Part shown: piece by piece, positions 59,741 to 64,000 of the stretch
Position numbering within the stretch: the first letter of the stretch is position 1
Layout of the letters: each line of letters starts with the position of its first letter
DNA from: Hyphomicrobiales bacterium
Lineage (GTDB): Bacteria; Pseudomonadota; Alphaproteobacteria; Rhizobiales; Rhizobiaceae
DNA length: 64,000 nucleotides
Assembly: GCA_900467745.1 (NCBI GenBank)
Contig: UBQW01000014.1
Location: 1-64,000 of the forward strand
Direction of reading: 5' to 3'
Program-made: the position numbers and the translations under genes
Notes under the pieces: generated by a model
The model's database searches: none
What the model saw: the letters and a program-made list of their open reading frames with translations, nothing else
Told to the model about the DNA's origin: nothing

Positions 59741-59749
59741 CGGCTTGTC

Positions 59750-60007
59750 CTAAGCGGCCAGCAGCGGGTCGAGCTTGCCCGCACGCTCCAGCGCATAGAG
59801 ATCATCGCATCCGCCGACATGCTTGTCGCCTATGAAAATCTGCGGGAAAGTCGAGCCGCCATTGGCGCGCGCGATCATCTCGGCGCGGAAGGCCGGTGTA
59901 GAGGTCGCATTGTGCTCGACGAAATCGACACCCTTCTCGGAAAGAAGAGACTTGGCGCGAACGCAGAAACCGCAGCCATCGCGCGTATAGATCGTAACCG
60001 GTACCAT
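59750..60007 (-). CDS. grxC: Glutaredoxin 3
   Basis: The 85-residue dithiol glutaredoxin has the CGFC active site (C12 and C15), the cis-proline motif FPQIFIGDKHVGG and the CDDLYALE helix. It reduces disulfides with glutathione in the cytoplasm. The ATG at 60007 follows a GGAG box; upstream codons in frame are not homologous. It is the second gene of the comF-grxC-nitrilase-DUF1178-DUF3291 run, 31 bp after comF. Confidence 0.95.
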   Translation of the reverse strand: MVPVTIYTRDGCGFCVRAKSLLSEKGVDFVEHNATSTPAFRAEMIARANGGSTFPQIFIGDKHVGGCDDLYALERAGKLDPLLAA

Positions 60008-60038
60008 CGTAACTCCAGACAAGGCAGTAATCTCCCTG

Positions 60039-60830
60039 TCATATAGTTTCGGATAGCGCCCTTGCAAAGGTCAAAACCGTGATATCGGCGGCACCCGCGC
60101 GGCGCAGCACCCTTGCCGCGGCCGCCACCGTCGCGCCGGTCGTATAGACGTCGTCCACCAGCACCAGCCGTTTTCCGAACACGTCGCCCTCGCGTCCTTT
60201 GGCGATCGCAAAGGCGCCGCGCACATTCTCCTGCCGCGCTTTAGCACCGAGGCCAACCTGCTGGCGCGTGCGGCGAACGCGCAGCAGCGTCGCGGACAGC
60301 AGCGGGCGCTCTGCCTGTTTTGCCATGTGGCGCGCCAGCTCCGCCGCCTGGTTGAACCGGCGCGACAGGATGCGTGTGCGATGCAGCGGCACCGGCAGGA
60401 TCGCGTCGCAGCGCTCCACGGCGCCATCGGATGCCCGGAGCATCCACGCCGCCATCATCGGCGCCAGATCGGTGCGGTCGCGATATTTCAGCCCATGCAC
60501 GAGATTGCGCACCGCCTCGTCGTGAAAGGCCGCCGTGCGCAGGCGATCGAAAGGCGGCGGGTTAGCGATGGCGGCGGCACTCAAAATACCCGGCCCGAGA
60601 TCATGCGAGAAGGGAACGCCGAGAACCTCGCAATAGGGCCGCTCGATGAAGCGCAACGCCGACCAGCATTTTGGGCAGACGCCGCGATGCCGCCCCGTCG
60701 ATACACCGCACACGGCGCAAGCGGGCGGGTAGATCAGGTCGACCATAGCCGACAGCGGACGCCTCAGCGCCCGGTCGATTCCCGCCAAACCTTGCCACCC
60801 GCTCAACCCCATGGCGAAACGATAGCGCAT
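60039..60830 (-). CDS. comF: ComF-family phosphoribosyltransferase-like protein
   Basis: The 263-residue protein has a four-cysteine zinc site near its N-terminus (YPPACAVCG...VCPKCW) and a C-terminal phosphoribosyltransferase fold with the PRPP motif VLVDDVYTTGATV. ComF takes part in DNA uptake in some bacteria, but in Alphaproteobacteria its role is unclear. The start is uncertain. The ATG at 60830 avoids overlap with the divergent methyltransferase gene at 60889, while an upstream frame reaches 60908. No clear ribosome binding site helps to decide. Confidence 0.85.
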   Translation of the reverse strand: MRYRFAMGLSGWQGLAGIDRALRRPLSAMVDLIYPPACAVCGVSTGRHRGVCPKCWSALRFIERPYCEVLGVPFSHDLGPGILSAAAIANPPPFDRLRTAAFHDEAVRNLVHGLKYRDRTDLAPMMAAWMLRASDGAVERCDAILPVPLHRTRILSRRFNQAAELARHMAKQAERPLLSATLLRVRRTRQQVGLGAKARQENVRGAFAIAKGREGDVFGKRLVLVDDVYTTGATVAAAARVLRRAGAADITVLTFARALSETI

Positions 60831-60888
60831 TTCGCGCAACAGGAAAATCGCCTTGCCGCCTTGGCCCGGCAGGATTATTGACGTCGGC

Positions 60889-61773
60889 ATGGACATCATC
60901 TTCGACACGACAAGGATCGCGGCGAACCGTCACCGCGCGCTTCGCAACAACGATCCGAAGGCAAGCTTCCTGCTCGATATCGCAGCCGACGAACTGGGCG
61001 AACGCCTGGCCGTTGTCGAGCGCACCTTCGAGCATGCCGTCGAACTGCATGGCGCCACCGGTTCGGCCGCCCGCGCCGCCAAGGCCACCGGCAAGATCGG
61101 TAGCCTCACCCGCGTCGAAAGCGAACAGGCCTACGCCACCTCCGACGATGCCTTCATCGAGGCGCCGCTGGAGATGGTTCCGCTGGAGCCGCAATCGGCC
61201 AATCTGGTGATCGCGCCCTTGAGCCTGCACCTGACCAACGACACACCCGGCGTCTTCATCCAGATCCGCCGCGCGCTGCGCCCCGACGGTCTGTTCCTCG
61301 CTGCCATTCCCGGCTCCGGCACGCTGCAGGAACTGCGCGAGGTCCTGCTTGCCACCGAGATCGAGATGACCGGCGGCGCCAGCCCGCGCGTCATTCCCTT
61401 CGCCGATGTCCGCGATGTCGGCGGCCTGATGCAGCGCGCCGGTTTCGCGCTGCCCGTCATCGATGCCGAGACCTATACGGTCCGCTACGATTCCATCTTT
61501 CCGCTGATGCGCGACTTGCGCGCCATGGGCATGACCAATCCGCTTGCCGAGCGCAGCAGCAAGCCTTTGACGCGCGCCTTCTTCATGCGCGCCGCCGAGC
61601 TATACGCGGAACGCTATTCCGATCCGGATGGCCGCATCCGGGCCACCTTCTCGATCATCTATGTCTCGGGATGGGCGCCGCATGAGAGCCAGCAGAAACC
61701 GCTGCGGCCGGGATCGGCGAAGGTCAGGCTCGCCGACGCATTGAAGGTCGAGGAGCACAAGCTCAAGCAGTAG
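60889..61773 (+). CDS. NDUFAF5-like SAM-dependent methyltransferase
   Basis: The 294-residue protein matches the mitochondrial complex I assembly factor NDUFAF5/BioC-like group: FLLDIAADELGERLAVVERTFEHAVELHG at the start, LSLHLTNDTPGVFIQIRRALRPDG in the middle and IIYVSGWAPHESQQKPLRPGSAK at the end. NDUFAF5 hydroxylates an arginine of a complex I subunit. The SAM-binding glycine motif is weak here, as in that group. A bacterial role in complex I assembly is an inference. The gene is divergent from comF. Confidence 0.82.
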   Translation: MDIIFDTTRIAANRHRALRNNDPKASFLLDIAADELGERLAVVERTFEHAVELHGATGSAARAAKATGKIGSLTRVESEQAYATSDDAFIEAPLEMVPLEPQSANLVIAPLSLHLTNDTPGVFIQIRRALRPDGLFLAAIPGSGTLQELREVLLATEIEMTGGASPRVIPFADVRDVGGLMQRAGFALPVIDAETYTVRYDSIFPLMRDLRAMGMTNPLAERSSKPLTRAFFMRAAELYAERYSDPDGRIRATFSIIYVSGWAPHESQQKPLRPGSAKVRLADALKVEEHKLKQ

Positions 61774-61797
61774 GGCTTTTTTCGAGCCTAGCGCTGC

Positions 61798-61971
61798 TCA
61801 GGTCAGCGACGGGATCTTGCTTGCGATGTAGGTAAAGACGTTGTTCAGCGATCCGCTGAGCGCGCCGACGCCGGTGATGATCGCAGTGGCAACCAAGGCG
61901 GCGATGAGGCCGTATTCGATGGCGGTGGCGCCGTTGCGATCGGCGACAAATGCTTTCAGAAGTCTCGTCAT
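61798..61971 (-). CDS. Flp/Fap-type class IVb pilin
   Basis: The 57-residue prepilin has a short basic leader and the class IVb cleavage site G/ATAIEYGLIAALVATAII, where the prepilin peptidase cuts after glycine 14 and the glutamate at +5 is kept. The hydrophobic helix is followed by a short soluble tail. Flp pilins build Tad pili used for surface attachment. A GAGGGACG box precedes the ATG at 61971. No other tad or cpa genes lie in the window, so this is an orphan copy here. Confidence 0.9.
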   Translation of the reverse strand: MTRLLKAFVADRNGATAIEYGLIAALVATAIITGVGALSGSLNNVFTYIASKIPSLT

Positions 61972-62031
61972 TCGTCCCTCGTCGCTCGACATCACAGTCG
62001 ATTTCCTAGCGTTGCCCAGAGCCCCAGGCCC

Positions 62032-62367
62032 TCAGCAGCCAACACCGCTTCCATAGCCCTGCACCACGCAGACGGAGCCCGGCGTATCCTGCAGAATGCT
62101 GCGACGGATCGTGTAGCGCTTGCCGTTTTCGCTCTTCGGGCCGTTTTCGCTCTTCGGGATAGAACCCGTCGTAATGGAATCGAATTCAGACGGCGCGCTG
62201 GCGAAAACGCTCGACTTCGACTTGTCGGCGAGCATCGGTGTCAGGATCAGCGTCAGGGCCACGACGGCCGTGCCGAATAGCAAGGCGATGTTCAGCGCCC
62301 CCGTCTTGCGCGAGGAAACCGAAGCCTGCTCTTTCTCCCGAACTGCTTTCCAGAAATCGTCGTCCAT
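62032..62367 (-). CDS. Single-pass membrane protein of unknown function
   Basis: The 111-residue protein has a charged N-terminus (MDDDFWKAVREKEQASVSSRK), one membrane helix (about residues 25-45) and a likely periplasmic tail with SVCVVQGYGSGVGC, where two cysteines may pair. A six-residue PKSENG unit is repeated in tandem through an 18-bp duplication. I do not recognise a family. The gene precedes the Flp pilin gene on the same strand by 60 bp, which may indicate a shared transcript. Confidence 0.7.
   Translation of the reverse strand: MDDDFWKAVREKEQASVSSRKTGALNIALLFGTAVVALTLILTPMLADKSKSSVFASAPSEFDSITTGSIPKSENGPKSENGKRYTIRRSILQDTPGSVCVVQGYGSGVGC
62123..62158. repeat. 18-bp tandem duplication in the membrane-protein gene
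   Basis: Two identical 18-bp copies (62123-62140 and 62141-62158, each starting CCGTTTTCGC) encode PKSENG twice in frame. Confidence 0.9.
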
Positions 62368-62490
62368 GCGTCAAGCCTTCTACACACACGCCAGTTGCTT
62401 GATTGAGGCCGATCTTTGCCAGAATCTGTTAAACGATCGATTAATATCCACAGCCAGATTGGCACAGAAAAAGTTATAAAATAGAAATTT

Positions 62491-62904
62491 CTAAAGTAGG
62501 TCCTGCAGGATGGGGATCAGCGGCTCATCGGCCGGCGGCATGGGGTAATCGCGCAGCGCCTGCGGCTTGACCCACTTGATCGCCTGCCCTTCGCGGCCGA
62601 CAGGAATACCCTCGAAACGACGGCAGACGTAAAGCGGCATCAGAAGATGGAATTTCTCATACGTGTGGCTGGCGAAGGTGAGCGGCGCCAGGCACGCGAC
62701 CTTGGTGGTGATCCCGAGCTCTTCGTGAAGCTCGCGCACCAGCGTCTCTTCCGGCGTCTCGCCCGGCTCCATCTTGCCGCCGGGAAATTCCCAGAGACCC
62801 GCAAGCGACTTCCCCTCCGGCCGCTGCGCCAACAGGATGCGGCCATCCGCGTCGATCAACGCGCAGGCGACGACGAGAAGGATGCTGTGGCCAGTGTCGC
62901 TCAT
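62491..62904 (-). CDS. mutT: 8-oxo-dGTP diphosphatase (Nudix, MutT)
   Basis: MutT removes oxidised guanine nucleotides before they enter DNA. The 137-residue protein has the Nudix box GGKMEPGETPEETLVRELHEELGI, with all residues of the GX5EX7REUXEEXGU pattern, and the usual N-terminal LVVACALIDADGRILLAQRP strand pair. The ATG at 62904 overlaps the stop of the GNAT gene by 4 nt, which supports this start over a TTG two codons upstream. It is the last gene of the argJ-GNAT-mutT operon. Confidence 0.92.
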   Translation of the reverse strand: MSDTGHSILLVVACALIDADGRILLAQRPEGKSLAGLWEFPGGKMEPGETPEETLVRELHEELGITTKVACLAPLTFASHTYEKFHLLMPLYVCRRFEGIPVGREGQAIKWVKPQALRDYPMPPADEPLIPILQDLL

Positions 62905-63722
62905 CGGCAAAGATCCCGCCGCCAGTAGGAATAGCGATAGGCCTCGACGAAGCCGAGGCGCTCGTAGAGCGTGATGGCAGGCACATTGCCGGTCTTGACC
63001 TGCAGCCAGGCCGAGCGGGCGCTGCGCATCCGCGCCCAGCGCAGAGCGGACGTCAGGATTTCGAGCCCGAGCCCCTCGCGCCGCCGCGACGGCGTGACCG
63101 AGAGCGACATGATGCCGGCCAGATCATTGTCCTGCACGCAGAGCACGGTCGCCAGCGGCCCCGTTTCTGGGTCTTCCACCATGAACAGGCCGGATGGCGG
63201 CTTGATCGCGTTGATGACTTCGGCGAGCGCCGGCTTCAGCTTCGTCGATACCTGGTCGGTCGCCAGATTGGCGTCCACGAAGCGGCTGATGTCATGCGTC
63301 GGCAAATGATCGAGCGTATCCGGCAGATCGGCATTGGCGAGATCGCAGGTCATGACGATGGTTTCGTCGAACGGCACCCAGCCCTCGGCCTTCACCAGAT
63401 CGATCAGCACGGGCGAGGCCAGCGGCGTCTGCCGCAGCACTGCCGGGCGGCCATAGGCCTCGAACTTGCGGCTCGCCTTGGCAAGCCGGATCTCGACATC
63501 GCGATGGTCGGACGGATCGAGCGGCACGATCGAGTTCAGCCGGTTCGACGGATGTCCCGCCGTCAGCCGCACCTGCCAGCTGCCGTCATAGACAACGGAC
63601 GAGGCAGGCCAGGCCCGGAAACCGACGGCTTCCAGCCTGCGCACGAGCGGCAGATTTGCCTTCTTTGGGAATGCTTCAGTCAATGAAAAATCAGCTCCGG
63701 TAGTCACCGTTGATGGCGACAT
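62901..63722 (-). CDS. GNAT family N-acetyltransferase
   Basis: The 273-residue protein has a GNAT domain in its C-terminal half (about residues 145-270), with the acetyl-CoA motif A in [22 protein letters not shown] and the closing [22 protein letters not shown]. The N-terminal half looks like a second, degenerate GNAT fold. The start is uncertain: the ATG at 63722 overlaps the argJ end by 32 nt, whereas a TTG at 63683 lies behind a GGAG box just past the argJ stop. The substrate is unknown. Confidence 0.85.
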   Translation of the reverse strand: MSPSTVTTGADFSLTEAFPKKANLPLVRRLEAVGFRAWPASSVVYDGSWQVRLTAGHPSNRLNSIVPLDPSDHRDVEIRLAKASRKFEAYGRPAVLRQTPLASPVLIDLVKAEGWVPFDETIVMTCDLANADLPDTLDHLPTHDISRFVDANLATDQVSTKLKPALAEVINAIKPPSGLFMVEDPETGPLATVLCVQDNDLAGIMSLSVTPSRRREGLGLEILTSALRWARMRSARSAWLQVKTGNVPAITLYERLGFVEAYRYSYWRRDLCR

Positions 63723-64000
63723 ACTCCTTTGTGAGGTCGCACGTCCAGACCGTTGCCGTACCGTTTCCGAGGCCGATTTCGACCTTCACCGGAATGTCCT
63801 GCTTTTTCATGACGTTGGAGGCGGCCTCTTCCGAGTAGCCGGCATCACGTTCGCCGTTGACGGCAACGCGCACGTCGCCGAACCAGATGGCGAGGCGGTC
63901 GCGGTCGGCCATTTCGCCTGATTTGCCGACGGCCATGACGATGCGGCCCCAGTTGGCGTCCTCGCCGGCGGCCGCGGTCTTGACCAGCGGCGAATTGGCG
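63691..64000 (-). CDS. argJ: Glutamate N-acetyltransferase/amino-acid acetyltransferase ArgJ, C-terminal part
   Basis: Only the last 102 residues lie in the window; the gene continues beyond base 64000. They read [25 protein letters not shown] at the start, a segment of the ArgJ beta chain, and end [19 protein letters not shown], the strongly conserved ArgJ C-terminus with the [10 protein letters not shown] motif. ArgJ transfers acetyl between ornithine and glutamate in arginine synthesis. It leads the argJ-GNAT-mutT run. Confidence 0.96.
   Translation of the reverse strand, partial: ANSPLVKTAAAGEDANWGRIVMAVGKSGEMADRDRLAIWFGDVRVAVNGERDAGYSEEAASNVMKKQDIPVKVEIGLGNGTATVWTCDLTKEYVAINGDYRS

Overview
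The window looks like a stretch of primary chromosome from a member of the Rhizobiaceae (Rhizobium/Agrobacterium relatives). The evidence is high GC coding sequence, the C5-independent hemA (5-aminolevulinate synthase), the aerobic cobaltochelatase pair cobS-cobT, a prsD-prsE type I exporter beside an ExsH-like glycanase, DUF992, DUF1178, DUF3108 and DUF4167 proteins, an Alphaproteobacterial Flp pilin, and the gene orders aroK-aroB, lysC-ptsP-prfA-prmC and argJ-GNAT-mutT. I see no insertion sequence, prophage, CRISPR array or replication origin. Nearly all genes are housekeeping or envelope genes, with one patch of accessory genes at 50.9-57 kb.

Layout. 0-8.2 kb: tamA-tamB, an outer-membrane assembly / lipid-transport pair. 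TamB carries seven exact 107-residue tandem modules. 8.3-15.7 kb: a glycine-zipper lipoprotein, hemA convergent with dxr, then small secreted or membrane proteins (BON domain, DUF992, a 49-residue membrane peptide and two unknowns). 14.3-19.0 kb: an RTX/GH16 glycanase with its PrsD-PrsE exporter. 19.3 kb: tRNA-Arg(CCU). 19.4-24.6 kb: an M20 amidohydrolase, a penicillin-binding carboxypeptidase, a CobW-family metal chaperone with a His-rich insert, a TusA-like protein and an L,D-transpeptidase lipoprotein. 24.8-30.1 kb: accA, xerD and a 58-residue membrane protein on the minus strand, divergent from aroK-aroB and a CNNM-type CBS protein. 30.2-36.0 kb: DUF2938, bolA, a J-domain protein, cobS-cobT and a phytase-like secreted protein. 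36.0-38.7 kb: an NAD-dependent epimerase/reductase divergent from an AraC regulator, then a YhhQ queuosine-precursor transporter with a preQ1-I-like pseudoknot at its start codon. 38.8-44.5 kb: rpmB, DUF3108, a Gly/Asn-rich secreted protein, a soluble twin-PAS chemoreceptor and a DUF4167 protein. 44.8-50.5 kb: lysC, ptsP, prfA and prmC, which act in amino-acid synthesis, nitrogen PTS signalling and translation termination. 50.9-57.0 kb: a GH25 lysozyme lipoprotein, an unknown 68-residue protein, an inverted pair of REP-like hairpin units, a LecA-like lectin domain, a CHASE2 adenylate cyclase and a FecR-domain protein with a long charged tail. 57.1-64 kb: ubiG, then a minus-strand run of comF, grxC, nitrilase, DUF1178 and DUF3291, a divergent NDUFAF5-like methyltransferase, a Flp pilin, an unknown membrane protein, mutT, GNAT and the 3' end of argJ.

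How the genes work together. Several neighbours form recognisable units. PrsD and PrsE should export the adjacent calcium-binding glycanase. TamA and TamB form one envelope-spanning complex. CobS and CobT are the two chaperone subunits of cobaltochelatase. PrmC methylates the release factor made by prfA, with which it overlaps by 4 nt. The most unusual signals are non-coding or structural: the exact TamB repeat, the yhhQ leader pseudoknot, the covarying REP-like pair at 52.5-52.7 kb, a 21-bp-spaced direct repeat at the AraC gene, and an isolated 18-bp perfect palindrome at 41.3 kb.
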